From assembly GCA_963556145.1 (NCBI GenBank), contig OY744465.1:2914001-2978000 (forward strand): 64,000 bases of DNA. Direction: 5' to 3'. How positions within the stretch are numbered: position 1 is the stretch's first letter; each line of letters starts with the position of its first letter. Origin of the DNA: Hygrocybe punicea. Its lineage: Eukaryota > Basidiomycota > Agaricomycetes > Agaricales > Hygrophoraceae. Position numbers and translations under genes: made by a program. Under the pieces are notes generated by a model. That model was given only the letters and a program-made list of their open reading frames with translations. It was not told the origin of the DNA and searched no databases. This document shows positions 11,329 through 23,639 of this stretch, in pieces.

Positions 11329-11711
11329 CACAGGGTGCATGGTAGCATACTGTGTAATGAAGTATGTTGAATTTATTGGACAAGTATACTGAATATTGTT
11401 ATCATATCGTTGCACACAGTATTCAAAGAGTATTCAAAGTGATGATTCAATATTTTGAGACAAAGTAATTTACTAGTATTGAATGACACTTTTAGAATAC
11501 TGCTTGAATAACAAGACATTTACTGAAATTATTGAAGTAGTATTGTAAAATTGCCATTCAATACTGGTAATGTACTTTGTTTCAAAATATTGAATCATCA
11601 TTTTGAATACTCTTTGAATACTGTGTGCAACAATATGATAACAATATTTAGTATACTTGTCCAATAAATTCAACATACTGCATTATACAGTATGCTACCA
11701 TGCACCCTGTG
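11329..11711. mobile_element. Fold-back element 2, same family as element 1
   Basis: Termini are CACAGGGTGCATGG...CCATGCACCCTGTG, with TTG on both sides (11326-11328, 11712-11714). The two halves are imperfect reverse complements, more diverged than in element 1. The shared terminal 9 bases and AGCATAC motif place it in the same family. Confidence 0.85.
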
Positions 11712-11714
11712 TTG

Positions 11715-13363
11715 TTTCAACTCAATGTACTTACTCACTTGCTAGTGGGGTTATAGGTTGAACCTAGTGATGATAGTTATATGAGATAACAATACAGTTA
11801 TCTTATGTCAGTTGTTATTAGATAACAAGGCAGTTATCTAATAGTAGTGGTTAAGGATATGAGATAGCAGTATACAGTTACCTATCAAGAGTAGTTGATA
11901 CTTGATAACAATATACAATACCTGTCAAAGATTAGTTGATGTTAGATAACAATGAACAGTTACCTTATAATAGATGTAAGTCAGAGTATATCACTTGAAG
12001 GATGAAAGTATAGTGAGGTCTTCCAATCAAGGTAAGACTTTGAGATGATAAACACTCAAGCAAGGGTAGGTGATGAGTGTAAGTGGCAATGATGAACAAT
12101 GAGCAAGAGGATAGTGAAAGTCAATGAGGGATATGACAATAGACTATCAACAAAGGATGCGATGATAATGGATACGTGGATAAAATAAAAGTAACAAGAG
12201 CAGTTGATGTTCAAGATATCGGACAATATTCCGAAGCTTCAAATGCACATTGGCTACTAGTGCAGAATAAAGTACTGGGATATCTTTATGAAGATCAATA
12301 GTTTCTTGCCAGAAGAAGTTGACAATAGTGACGCTACTATATCAAGAATATTCTCAAACAAGTAATAAAAGACTATCAATATATATCTGATCTTGATAAC
12401 TCAATTAAACTTAATGTCTGAGACTAATAAGCTGACTGAGAATGGGACTGAGAATGGGACTGTGACTGTGACTGTAACTGTGACTGAATTGATATACTGA
12501 CTACTACCAAAAGTAGGTATGTACAAAGAAGAAGGGAGGTTGAATCAAAGGAATGACTGACTGTCTCCTGCAGAAACTGGGCCCTATTTATACCTTTGGC
12601 TGCTGCAGGAGTCACTGTGAGTCATAGAAAGAATTTGAAATAAGTGGGTAGGGTATGAATCATAAGGGAGTAATTATGAAATGGGGAAGGGGGTTTGTAA
12701 GCATAATATGAAATAAAAGTGCTAACTACTGAGTCATTAAGGAGTAATATGAAATGAAAAGTAGGGTGATGAGTAAAGAGGCATAGGTCTGTAAACATAA
12801 AAGGAAAATGGGGCATAGATGGTGAGTCATAGACAGGAATTGGGGCATAATGCTGTGCAGGTATTGGAAATAGTGCACAGGTTGGTGAGTCATATAGAAG
12901 AATGGGGTATAATGTTGTGCAGGTATTGGAAATAGTGCACAGGTTGGTGAGTCATATAGAAGAATGGGGCATAATGTTGTGCAGGTATTGGAGATAGTAC
13001 ACAGGTTGGTGACTCATGTGGAGTCAATTACTGAGATTCCTAGGGTAGATGTGATGGGAATGCTGGCATAATTGGTCATAAAGGTCATAATTTGGTCATG
13101 ATGAGCCATAGATGGTCATAGTGGTCCATATATGGTCATAGTAGTCATAAGATGTTGAGGGTGGATCAACTGAGTCATCACAGGAGGGGATGAGTCAAGG
13201 GCTGATCTAATCTGTGATTTGGGGGGGTATTCTATGATTCTCCAGGAATCATGGATCAAGGCTGAGTCATGCTATTTCAAATTGTGCTTGATAGATCAAT
13301 TCTTCAGATAATGCTTCTTTTGATCAATAGATCTTGATGGATGATGTAAGATGGTGGTTCTTA
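11715..13363. repeat. Satellite-like region, possibly an old LTR
   Basis: At 11770-11965 a ~55-bp unit with GATAACAATA..CAGTTA is repeated about four times. At 12440-12485 there is a GGGACTGTGACTGTGACTG run. From about 12825 to 13020 a ~64-bp unit (GGGCATAATGTTGTGCAGG, then TAGTGCACAGGTTGGTGAG) occurs three times. A TATTTATACC motif near 12595 and the general layout would fit an old retroelement LTR, but I find no second copy. No credible gene. Confidence 0.5.
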
Positions 13364-13440
13364 TTACGAGTTCTTTTAATTTATTAAAACACTTGTTCTT
13401 TATCAGACCTGGATAAGTGAGGTCTTGTAATTAATTAATT
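13364..13440 (+). other. Helentron 5' terminal hairpin and TTAA run
   Basis: After TTAC, GAGTTCTTTTAAT pairs with ATTAAAACACTT (ATTAAAAGACTC in most other copies) across a TT loop with one bulged T. A TTAATTAATT run follows at about 13430. In this copy two substitutions weaken the outer stem. Confidence 0.7.
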
Positions 13441-14225
13441 CATTCATTCATTAATTAATTAATGTTCATGCATTGCCTATAGAGAAATTTTTTCTGTGCA
13501 AGAGATATGATTCTACTTCTTCTACTAGAAAATCAGTCAGAGTTGGGGCCATGTTTGGACATGCTTACATAAGCATCCAGATATGGGTTGTCTCAGAAAA
13601 GACAAACTATCTTCTAATTATATTCAAAATATTCATATTGTCTTCAATTCTTATCAGAACCAGCTAAAAATTGAACTGCTGACTAATACAACCATTTCGG
13701 GTCAGGTGTGACAGTCACATGTGACAGGTCTAACCATATAAGGTAATTTCACATTATGTATGCTAAATTAAATTCTGGTTCTTATACTTATTATTGTATA
13801 TAACAGATCAAATTGTATCACATAATAATCCATATTTTTCATATGTTTGAGTCTTTATTGTTATTTGAGTGATAGTAAACATATATAAATAGATGTAAAT
13901 AATGACAAATAAAGTACTCTCTCAGAAATATTGTCACTGGGAATTTGTAAGTGATGTTGCAACTTGACCATATAACAAACAAATACAAATAAACAAACCC
14001 AATATGGTTAGATTACTTTGTATTTCAATTTTGGTTTTGGTCAAATTTCTTACATAATCATGATTATGTAATCATTAGTCAGTTCACCATTTGAACCCAG
14101 ACTTTGAATCTTAATGCGCTTTTGCTTCTTGAACCTGAACCACCACCTTCCCTATTTGGTACGTTAAATCCACGTTTTTTCATCTTTTTGGCTCGTTTAA
14201 GCTCGGTTTTTCATATTCAGACTCC

Positions 14226-14800
14226 GAAAAAATGTTTTCTGGATTAGGTGATGTGCCCGGACCATTCAGGGTCCAATGCTGACATAAGCTTTCCTTTTTT
14301 AGACATAAAAGTTGAAAATTCTTCGGATTTTCATGCTTTTTATTTCCTGTGGCTGTGTTTTATTTCCTGGACCACTGGTAATGTCTTCAATTTGTATATC
14401 TTGCTATTTGTTAACATAATCTATCATTTTACAGCCCATCTCCCTTTCAATTTTCAAAGTATGTACAAATTTCTTGTTTTTTCACCTTTTTTGCTTGTTT
14501 AAGCTGAGTTTTCCATATTTAGACTCCGAAAAACTGCGATCCAGATCAGGTGATGATTCCGCACCATGCAGGGTCCAATGCTGACATAATATTTCCTTTT
14601 ATAGACAAAAAAGTCGAAAATTCTGTAGTTTTTTATGCTTTTTTTTCTGTATGGCTCTATTTTGTCTCTTGGACCACTGGTAATGTCTTCTATTGGTGTA
14701 AATTGTTATTGTTTGACATAATCTATCATTTGACAGCTATTCTCCCACTCAACATTCAAAGTATGTGGAAATTTCACATTTTTTCACCTTTTTGGATTAT
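14226..14800 (+). repeat. Two tandem ~300-bp units in the Helentron-1 5' region
   Basis: Each unit starts near CTCCGAAAAA and includes GGTCCAATGCTGACAT, TGGACCACTGGTAATGTC and an ATAATCTATCATTT segment. Readings of about 84 codons are open in both units (14248-14502, 14550-14804) and resemble each other. They could be duplicated exons or only duplicated DNA. Confidence 0.75.
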
Positions 14801-14974
14801 ATGAGCTCATTTGTTCACCTACAGATTTATGCTGGATCTTTTCTGGCTCAGGTATGAATCTATTACTATTCAAGATCACATGCTGACATAAGATTTCCAT
14901 ATGTAGTATTCAAATACAAAATTTTGTTGATTTTTTCGATTTTTACTACTTCATGTGCTGGAATTTGTATTGGT

Positions 14975-16624
14975 ATGTTGTTTATTCATCTTCTCCAGAT
15001 ATATTTGACATATCCATATTATGATCCAGCATTTATTTTCAAAAAAACTATAAACCTGTTCACAAAAATGTTAAAATTGTCATCATTGTCACAATGTCTT
15101 ATGATTTTTATCATTGCAATGTCTTGGGCACAATGTGCTGTCATTGGGATTGGCCTTGTGCCTCCTGAAAATGTCATACAAAATGTCCATGTCACACCAA
15201 CTGTCTCTGTGATACCAAATGTCATGCTGTATCCAATTACTTTGAATTTTTACAAAGAAAATCTGACAAAGTATGAAAATTCCACTTATTCACCAAGTTT
15301 AGTTCCTGTTCATCACATTGGTCTCCAGTCCACCTCTTCTTTCACATTGCAGGTCCCTGAAAAAATCACAAGTATCCACAACAATAGTGAATTTGTTCTT
15401 TCTAGTTATCAATCAGCTCATACCTCTTTCCTATTTGAACTATATGCCAGAGTCTTCTTAAACATGTTGGATTTGCTTTCTGTGTATCATTGTACAACCA
15501 GCATTGCTAATAAGTGCATGTATATTAAGTTGAAACTTCAACAGAATCTGTTCAGAAAACATGACTTCAGAGCTTACTTGAAATATGTTACAAAACAACC
15601 TCTATTAGCCAATGGGGCAATTGTACTATTTTTCTTGGTTCTGCATCATTTTCTAGCTTGTCAAGTGTCTGCATACTATATTTGTAATAAAACTTCGAAA
15701 TTATTTGACATTTTCAAGTCTGAAAATATATCCTTCAATGCCAACATTGATATTGAATGCATCGGTGGAGGCAAAGCAAATGTATTCTCACTTCATGAAC
15801 TGATGCCTGCTTCAACCAATGTCAATGCTAGTATGGATGTAGCTAAATATAAATTCCACTCTTACATGCCAAAAAGTGAAGCACTCTCATTGGAATCATC
15901 ATCTGACAAGTCACTTGTAATTGTAAATCACCCATTTGAATTGTTGATTCCAAAGTTGACCATTGCAAACTTGAAAGTGATTGCAGCTAGTCATAGCATT
16001 CTTGTACACTCAAAAATGAATCATGCATCAATTCAAACTGCAATTCAGACTCATGTGTGCTCTAATTGCCCAGAATTTGTATCTGTCTTTGAATGTATTA
16101 AATTTGTTGATAAAGAAGCAATTGCAAGTCACAAGAAAACCTTGAATATCAGAGCAGTCAATAAATTTAAAGCACAACATCCTGACAAACATGCAAAACA
16201 AAATCTGATTGATATACAAAAATTTCATAATGAAAACCCTGACAAGCATGCCAAACAAAATCTAGCAGCTGTTCAGAAATTCCAGAGTGCAAATCCTGAC
16301 AAGTATGCCAAACAAAATCTAGCAGCTGTAAAGAAATTACAGAGTGCAAATTCTGCCAAGCATACAAAGCAAAATTTAACAGCTGTACAGAAATTTCATC
16401 TGGAACATCCTGAGAAGCATGCAAAGCAAAACCTTGCAGCTGTGGAGAAATTTCACCTGGAAAATCCTGAAAAGCATGCAACACAGAACCTCGTAGCTGT
16501 TATAAAATTCAAAGTTTATAATTATGACAAGCATCTGCAACACACATTAAATGCAGTTAGAAGATATAACATGAATCACCCTGAGCAGCATGCAAACAAA
16601 TCAGATTGCTGTTCAAACATATAG
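14975..16624 (+). pseudogene. Helentron-1 protein, N-terminal part with eight basic repeats
   Basis: I start at the ATG at 14975; another is at 15068. The first 230 residues are hydrophobic in two places (MIFIIAMSWAQCAV; GAIVLFFLVLHHFLAC). From about residue 390 there are eight repeats of 19 residues, typified by HPEKHAKQNLAAVEKFHLE (conserved K-H..QN..AVQKF). Such helical basic repeats precede the Rep domain in many Helitron proteins and probably bind DNA. The frame is lost near 16600 (HANKSDCCSNI then stop), where copy 2a still reads HAQINQMAVQTCRDN. It therefore once continued into the next segment. Confidence 0.75.
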
Positions 16625-16664
16625 AGATAACATTCAATTTCCACCCAATCCACCTTAAGCAAAA

Positions 16665-18026
16665 TTGCAACACACTATTATTTCAGGATTTTGTGGTGAT
16701 ACCTCTCCCAACAAATTTATTGAATCTGGTTGTGCTGTCTGTGGAAGATTGACTCCAGTCCTGCAATTGCAAAGTTACACAGAGTTGAATTTAAGTTGTT
16801 TGAAACAATCTGGTGTAACTCACAAAGAGCGCTTCTCAATTGATGATCCAATCCAATCTTCAGATAGCCCTATAATAAATGAAGATCTTCATGGCATTTG
16901 CAAGAAGTGTTGCAAGTCTTTGATCAAAGGCAAACGTCCTGCTATGTCTCTGGCAAATGGTTTATGGGTTGGACAAATTCCTGATGAATTACATAATTTG
17001 TCTTATGCAGAACAAATTCTTATTGCTAAAGTGAGACACAACAGATGCATAGTTCGAGTTTCTTCAGGAATGCATAAGATGAGAGCAAATGCTATTACTT
17101 TTGCCAACCCAACTCCAAAGATATATGACATTTTACCCCCACCTCTTGATGAGTTGGATGAAGTACTTGCATTCATTTATACTGGACCATGCAAACCTAC
17201 CAAGTCTGATTTTGAGAGAACACCATTGCTTGTTAGAAGAAACAAAGTTGCAACTGCTTTGAATTAGTTGAAACTGAATCATTGTGACTATTTTGACCTG
17301 GAGACTTCATAAGAAAACTTGAAGCAGTATACTGAGAATGACATACCAGTGGTGGTGGAGTACAGACAATCATTCATTAACAAAAACCCAGAAGCTACTG
17401 CTGTTAATGACATGGAAGAGGAAGAAGGAACTGAGACTGGGATGTGTCCATTTGTAGTTCATGGTTTGACTGGTGAAGAATACTCTACTAAAAGTATCAA
17501 AGCCATAAAAGCCATTGCATTAAAACATCTGATGGAGAATAACAAGATTTTGGCAATTGGACATGAGAGTGATCCACAATCCATCTATAATAACCCTCAG
17601 TTGTTTCCTCAAATGATGCCATGGTTGTTTCCCTTTGGACTTGGTGGAATTGGCAATTCACTGATTCAAGGAAAGATTTCAGAAATCAAACACAAGAGAC
17701 ACTTGTTAATGTACTATGACAAGCGGTTTCAGAAAGATCCACACTTTCCTTTAATTGCATTCAACCATGAGCAAATAAAGGAGTCTACAACAGCTGGCTA
17801 TTTATTAGCTGAAAAAGCAAAATTTGAACTTATTTCACAAAGATTGATGGATGTTGATCTTGGAGTGTTGAATAACATTGCTAGAAAAATGGAAGATGGT
17901 GAACATGTCACTCCAGAAACAGATGAAGAGAAGCTATGTTTTCAATTAATTAAAGATATTGATCATGTAGGCAGTCATGTCAAAGGATCACTCACAAGCA
18001 AAAAATACATGAGAAATGAAGTGTAG
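16665..18026 (+). pseudogene. Helentron-1 protein, region upstream of and into the Rep domain
   Basis: The segment begins LQHTIISGFCGDTSPNKFIE with a zinc-finger-like CAVCGR, and later CKKCCKS. It continues with LSYAEQILIAKVRHNRCIVR, the conserved stretch (DUF6570-like) found before Helitron Rep domains. Stops interrupt it at 17265 (TAG where copy 2b has TGG), 17310 (TAA where 2b has CAA) and 18024 (TAG where 2b has TGG). After 17319 the Helitron_like_N region starts (KRHLLMYYDKRFQKDPHFPL). Confidence 0.8.
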
Positions 18027-18032
18027 TCTCTG

Positions 18033-19826
18033 ATGTCATTTTTAGGAGCACCTTCATGGTTTATCACTTTTTCACCAGCTGATAACATGCATCCACTGTC
18101 TTTATATTTTGCTGATTCTAAACTAAGCTTTACACCAGAGCTTAGAGCATATGATGAGCGGTACAGACTGATTGCAGAAAATCCAGTGGCTGGTGCTAGA
18201 TTCTTTCACTTTATGGTAGAACTATTTATCAAACATGTTCTTGGTGTTGGATCAAACCATTCTGGCTTTTATGGCAACACCAAGGCATACTATGGCACAG
18301 TAGAGCAACAAGGACGTCTCACACTTCACATGCACATGCTACTATGGCTCAAAGCATGTTTGTCACCTCAGGAAATCAGAGATAGAATAATGGATCCAAA
18401 ATCAGATTTTCAACAAGCTTTTGTTCAGTATTTGGAAAGTGTGCACATTGGTGAATTTATGACGGGAACAATGGATGAAGTCAAAGCTAAGTTAAACCAC
18501 AAATCTGAACAAGAAGACTATGAGGATCCCACTCAGACTCTACCTGAAGCCCCCCCACCTATTTGTACAATTATGCATGATGTGAGCAACAATGATTGCA
18601 ATGATTGCAAACAAGTGGATTCATGGTGGGATAGATTTGCAAACACTGTGGATGATTTGATTTTACACTCCAATGTTCATAATTGTGGCAGAAATGGTTC
18701 TAACAATGAAAAAGTCCAGAGAAAAGATAGACCCAGTCGCATGAACAAACATGGTAAATGCAAAGCTAGATTTCCCAGACCTTTGTTTGAATCAACACAA
18801 GTAGATCCAAAAACTGGTGCATTGAATATGAAGAAGGGTGAAGCATGGATCAATACATTGACACCACTTGTCACATTCCTACTTCGCTGCAATTCTGATA
18901 TTACAAGTCTTCTTTCTGGTACTGCAATCAAAGCCATTGTAGCATATATTTCTGACTATATTACAAAACCTGGATTGAAAACCTATAGCATATTTGATAC
19001 CATCAGAAGTGTGTTTGACAGAAACTCAGAAATACTTGGAGGATCCATGAAAAGAAAAGACAAAGCTAGAAAACTCATCACCCAGATTATAAATGCTTTG
19101 ACTGCAAAACTTGAGATTGGTGGTCCAATGGCTTCAATGTATCTGCTTGGCAACCCAGACCATTATACCAGTTACAAATTCATTCCTGTTTATTGGAGAA
19201 ACTATGTGAGAGAAGTCCAGAAAGCTTGGAATCCAGATGAAAATGATGACATGCAAGTTGAATCTGAAAAGGTTGTACTGCATAATCAAAAGGGAAAATT
19301 CATAGGACTATCTGCTGTGCATGACTATATTTACAGACCAACTCAGTATGAAGACATGAATTTATATGAATGGGTGCAGGGTGTAAAAAGAGTCAAGAGA
19401 AACATTCAAAAAGCTCATGATGAAATAAACAGTGATGATGAGTTAGATGTCTTGGAATCTGAGCCACAAACTGCAACTCACAAAAAAACTTCGAGATCTA
19501 ATGTATCTACCAGTAATGACTTGAGCATAGAATTTGATGATCTGAACATCAAAGATAATGACACTTTCATAGAATGTGAATCAGAGGACAATGACTCTGA
19601 TAGCACTGAGTCTGTCCAAGAAGATACCAAGCTTTTCCTAGAAGATCACCCATTGTATGAATCACACTGTATAGAATTCAGTGAAAAGAAGAAGCATGTT
19701 GTTCCAAACTTTGTTGGTGGTTCGTTGCCCAGACGTGATAGAGGAGACAGAGAATACTATTGCACCACAATGCTTACTCTGTTCAAACCATGGAGATCTG
19801 GCAATGACCTCAAAAGTGAACTGTAA
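18033..19826 (+). pseudogene. Helentron-1 Rep (HUH endonuclease) domain
   Basis: This 597-codon segment carries the rolling-circle Rep core. The two-histidine motif is LTLHMHMLLWL (HMH at 18327-18335). The two-tyrosine motif is YISDYITKPG (about 18945-18974). Between them lies a Cys/His-rich stretch (NVHNCGRNG...MNKHGKCKARFPRP). Rep nicks single-stranded DNA at the element ends and links to it through tyrosine. The segment continues into an acidic linker and stops at TAA 19824 where copy 2b has CAA. All catalytic residues named are present. Confidence 0.85.
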
Positions 19827-20372
19827 TCATGGGATGAAGCATTCACTGATCGTGAATTCACTGACAGGCAATTAGAAATTATGGACAACTTTAATCGGAG
19901 ATATGAATGCCTTGATGCCAGAGATGACTATTCTGCTCAGCTTAGACAAGGAGCAGTGTTAGATGGTACTTGTCCTCAATTTATGACTTCAGACATGATT
20001 TCACACTTGGATGATGACAACATTTAAAATGGTGGTGACTTTGGAGATGACAATTATGAGCAGGACAAAAACAATGCAGATTATGGCACTAACAAATATT
20101 CTGAGCTTGGTCAACATGGTAGACTGATCAAAGCTCAAATGGATGCCACTGAAAACATTGTCAGAAACATTGGTTGGCTTGATCCATGTCCAGATGGTTC
20201 TATTACTGTAAATTCTGCTCCACTTGAAGTTGAAATGAATCAACCTGGTACTCAATGGAAACAACTGGTTCAAGAACAAAGATAAGATATACTAGATGAG
20301 AGAAATCAACACATTCCTGCAAACTCAAAGTCTACTTCACACAAAACATATACTGATCCAAATGAAAATGAT
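19827..20372 (+). pseudogene. Helentron-1 linker between Rep and helicase
   Basis: The coding frame continues (SWDEAFTDREFTDRQLEIMD, later HLDDDNI) but has TAA at about 20024 and at 20283, both where copy 2b reads CAA. The region is acidic and rich in Asp/Asn and carries no known catalytic motif. Confidence 0.65.
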
Positions 20373-21155
20373 GTGATGATTGTGGACCAATCATACTTGA
20401 TGCAGACTTTCAGAGCTGCAAATGCACAGAGACAACAGCTAATTGATGCTACAGATATAAAATTCAGCTTGAACACTGAGCAGAAAAGAGCCTTTAGGAT
20501 TATTGCAAATCATGCTTCATCTCCCAGCAGTGACCAGTTGAAAATGAATATTGCTGGAATGGCTGGCACTGGAAAATCACAAGTCATCAAAGCAGTTGTT
20601 GATTTCTTTGACACTACACATGAGTCTCACAGATTTGTTATTCTTGGTCCTACTGGTACATCTGCAGCTCTACAAAATGGCTCAACTTATCACTACTTCC
20701 TGGGCATCAATCCAAACATGTCAAATAGAAATGAAGCAATGGGCATTGCTCAGCTGAAAGGTAGACTAGAAGGAGTTGATTATATTTTCATTGATGAAGT
20801 CTCAATGTTGTCTTGTCATGATCTCTACAAAATCAGTGCTAGACTAGCTAAAGCTTTGAACATACATGACATCCCATTTGGTGGAATAAACATGATATTT
20901 GCTGGAGACTTTGCACAGTTACCACCAGTTGGAGGTGCACCATTGTATAGTGGAACAGTTGACACTCATATCACATCAGCCTTGACAACCCACTCTCAGG
21001 AAACTGCCATTGGCAAAGCACTCTGGCATCAAGTGACCACAGTTGTGATTCTCAGAGAAAACATGAGACAGAGGAACCAAACAACTGAGGATGCATTGTT
21101 TAGAACTGCCCTTGTCAACATGTGCTATGGAAAATGTACTGCACAGGATATTTAA
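20373..21155 (+). pseudogene. Helentron-1 Pif1-type helicase, N-terminal half
   Basis: Walker A is GMAGTGKSQVIKA (about 20555). Walker B is IFIDEVSM (about 20786-20806). Motif III is IFAGDFAQLPPVGG (about 20896), and ILRENMRQR follows. This is the 5'-3' superfamily 1B helicase that is fused to Rep in all Helitrons and unwinds the donor strand. The segment ends at TAA 21153; the homologous copy 2b reads through here. Confidence 0.88.
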
Positions 21156-21158
21156 TTT

Positions 21159-21443
21159 TTGAGAACCAGAATTGCAAGCAAGCGTCCAGACCAGCCCAAT
21201 ATAGCCTCTCAGACATTTAGAAATGTTCCTATCATATGTGGCATTCACTCACAAAAGGATCAAATCAATCTTCTTGGATGTGAAAGATTTGCTTCTGACA
21301 CCAATCAAAACTTGACCAACTTCTATTCCATTGACAAGTGGGGAAAAGACAAGGATTCTGTAAGAAGCAAGTCCAAATCTAAAGCTATACATCAATCCAG
21401 TGACATAGAATTTGATACACAAAGAGAGATATGGAAAGTGTGA
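21159..21443 (+). pseudogene. Helentron-1 helicase, middle segment
   Basis: The reading SQTFRNVPIICGIHSQKDQI continues the helicase between two stops. The corresponding part of copy 2b is split by a Helentron insertion at 49559. It ends with FDTQREIWKV and TGA at 21441. Confidence 0.75.
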
Positions 21444-21491
21444 CATGCTGCAACTGATAACTTTGCTGGAAAACTCTCCTTATGTCTTGGT

Positions 21492-23177
21492 ATGCCAGTG
21501 ATACTTTGTAATAATGATGCCACTGAACTCTGCATTATAAAAGGACAAGAAGGATTTGTTGTTGGCTGGCAGTCAATGAAAGCAAGTCATGGCGAAAGAG
21601 TACTTGACACCTTGTTTGTTAAACTAGACAAACCTCCAAAGCTGGTGCAGATTCCAGGACTGCCTGACAATGTAGTGCCCATTGTAAAAAACACCAAGAC
21701 AATTCAGTGTGTATTTCCCAGTGACCTGAAGGAATCCATTGAGAGACAACAAGTCTGGGTGCTACCTAACTTTGCAATGACTGCTCATGCTGCTCAAGGA
21801 AAAACACGTCCATTCAATGTTGTGCATTTAAACAGTTGTTTCAACCACATGTCATATTATTCTTCATTGTCTAGAAGTGCTTCTGCTGCTGGAACTGTAA
21901 TAATTCAAGGCTTTGACACTAAAGTGATCACTAGAGGGTGTTCTGGATATCTTAGACAAGAATTTAGAGAACTAGAATTGCTTGATGAGATTACAAGGAT
22001 CAGATATGAAGGAAATTTGCCTGACCACATTGATGCTGGTACACGCTCAGTTATGCTTCGAAACTTTCAGCAGTGGAAGGGAATTCACTATGTTCCTGCC
22101 AAAACTGATACTGCTATTAAATGGTCACCAACTGATCCACTACTATTGGCTCATAGAATCCATGACAGCCCATGGCAATTGGTTGAAAAAGGCAAAGGCA
22201 AACAGAATGCAGCTGTAGTTGCAAGTTCATTTGTTCCAGCAAAAGGCTCAGTTGCTATTGGTTCAACCCACAAACATTCACTTGACACAAACAATGAACC
22301 AGTAGCTAAAATGCCTCGGATCACCAAAGACCATGTCAACAAAGGATCCACAAGCAAGCAACAGATCATTAACTCTCCAGCTGGACTGATCTGGGACAGA
22401 AATGACTACAGCTGTGCATATGACTCATTGTTGGTGATTCTGTTCAACCTGTTGAAAGACAATCATGCAGAGTGGTCTACAATATTCAGAAGCATGAATG
22501 ATCATTTGACCACATTGTCTCATGGTTTTCCACAGGTGTTGCACAAGAATATGGCATTTGAACAGCTAAGAGATTACTTTAGGACTACACTGCATAACAT
22601 GAATCCTACAGACTTTCCTAGAGGCACTTTGGGCATCAGTGTTGCCAATCTGGCTATTGAGTTGTTTAAAGTCAATGACATTGTAGCCTCTTCTCAACAT
22701 GAATGTTCTCAATGTGACTTTGCAGAAGAATCCATTGATGACAGACTAGGCTATGTGTTACATGCTGATGACACCATTAAACAATCTACCTTGAAGTGGG
22801 TTGATACATTGTCACAAAAAACCAATAGAAGATGTCCTGATTGCAACAGTAGAATGAAACAACTTGTATTTTATAATGAAGCACCACACATTCTTGTTCT
22901 AGAGTATCCATTCAAAAACATTGAAACCAGTCATAGACTAGAATTTGTTTCAGAGACTGGCACAAAGACATTAGAACTTAGAGGCATTGTATATCATGGT
23001 CAATATCATTTCACCTCACATATTATTACTGCACAGAAACAAGTGTGGTATCATGATGGAATGATTACAGGCAACTCTTGTTCCAGAGACACTGTCCTTA
23101 CACAACTTTCAGACCATGATATCAGACACTGTAAAAATAGAAACCTAGTCTTAGCTATTTATGCTCAGAGTCTTTGA
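21492..23177 (+). pseudogene. Helentron-1 helicase C-terminal half fused to a USP-like cysteine peptidase
   Basis: Residues 1-170 finish the helicase (LCIIKGQEGFVVGW; motif NFAMTAHAAQGKTRP). From about residue 295 a second domain begins. Its Cys box is NDYSCAYDSLLVILFNL (Cys near 22412), followed by two C-x2-C pairs (CSQC, CPDC) that could bind zinc. A His box reads RGIVYHGQYHFTSHIIT, then VWYHDGM. This order matches ubiquitin-specific peptidases (C19): Cys box, zinc ribbon, and an H-Y/F...WY.D end. Helentrons often carry an OTU or similar peptidase, so the assignment to USP rather than OTU is from motif layout only. The native stop is at 23175. Confidence 0.8.
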
Positions 23178-23632
23178 GCATCCTCCTTGAGGTCAAGCAC
23201 GGCTTTCTTCATGTGGTCATCTGTTGTGTAGCATTCAAGGTCATGGAGAAGTAGGGTTGAGCAAATGTGAGTTAATTGTCAGCACATTGTTTGGGGGGCA
23301 GTTGTGTTTGGCAGTTGACCTGTTGCTCCCTGAGCAATTGCTTCATGGCTGAGAGTGTTGCATGATGGTGCAACACAGGGGAGATGGCAGGTAGAGAGAA
23401 GGTTGATGAAGACTCAAGACACTCTTATGTAGATTTATTTATTGTATGCTACTTTATGTGTTGCAGAGGTGGGAGGTGGGCTTAGTAGATCAATATGCAA
23501 TATGCAACACATGCTATATATCTTATGCCATATGTAACATGCTTTATGCAATTTTCTTAATTCAGCAAAGAAGTGGGGAGGGGGAAAAAAGAACTCGTTC
23601 ATGCCATGCGCAGCATTGGCCCACTAAACAAG
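23178..23632 (+). other. Helentron-1 3' untranslated region and 3' terminus
   Basis: After the stop come a segment that supplies the fused tail of the deleted copy (23178-23256), a T/A-rich stretch with degenerate ATATGCAATATGCAACA repeats, and the terminal GAACTCGTTC, hairpin and CTAAACAAG. Confidence 0.75.
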
Positions 23633-23639
23633 TCTTGTT

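Larger units (their letters stand above)
13364..23632 (+). mobile_element. Helentron-1, nearly full length (10.3 kb)
   Basis: The 5' end is TTACGAGTTC with a hairpin (13364). The 3' end is AAAAAAGAACTCGTTCATGCC, a short hairpin and CTAAACAAG (ends 23632), followed by T. The terminal ACGAGTTCTTTT is repeated inverted just inside the 3' hairpin, which is the layout described for Helentrons/Helitron2. Between the ends lie the CACATGTG subterminal motif, two tandem ~300-bp units and one long decayed coding region: N-terminal basic repeats, HUH Rep, Pif1-type helicase and a USP-like peptidase. Several stops and at least one frameshift mean this copy is not functional as it stands. Confidence 0.88.
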
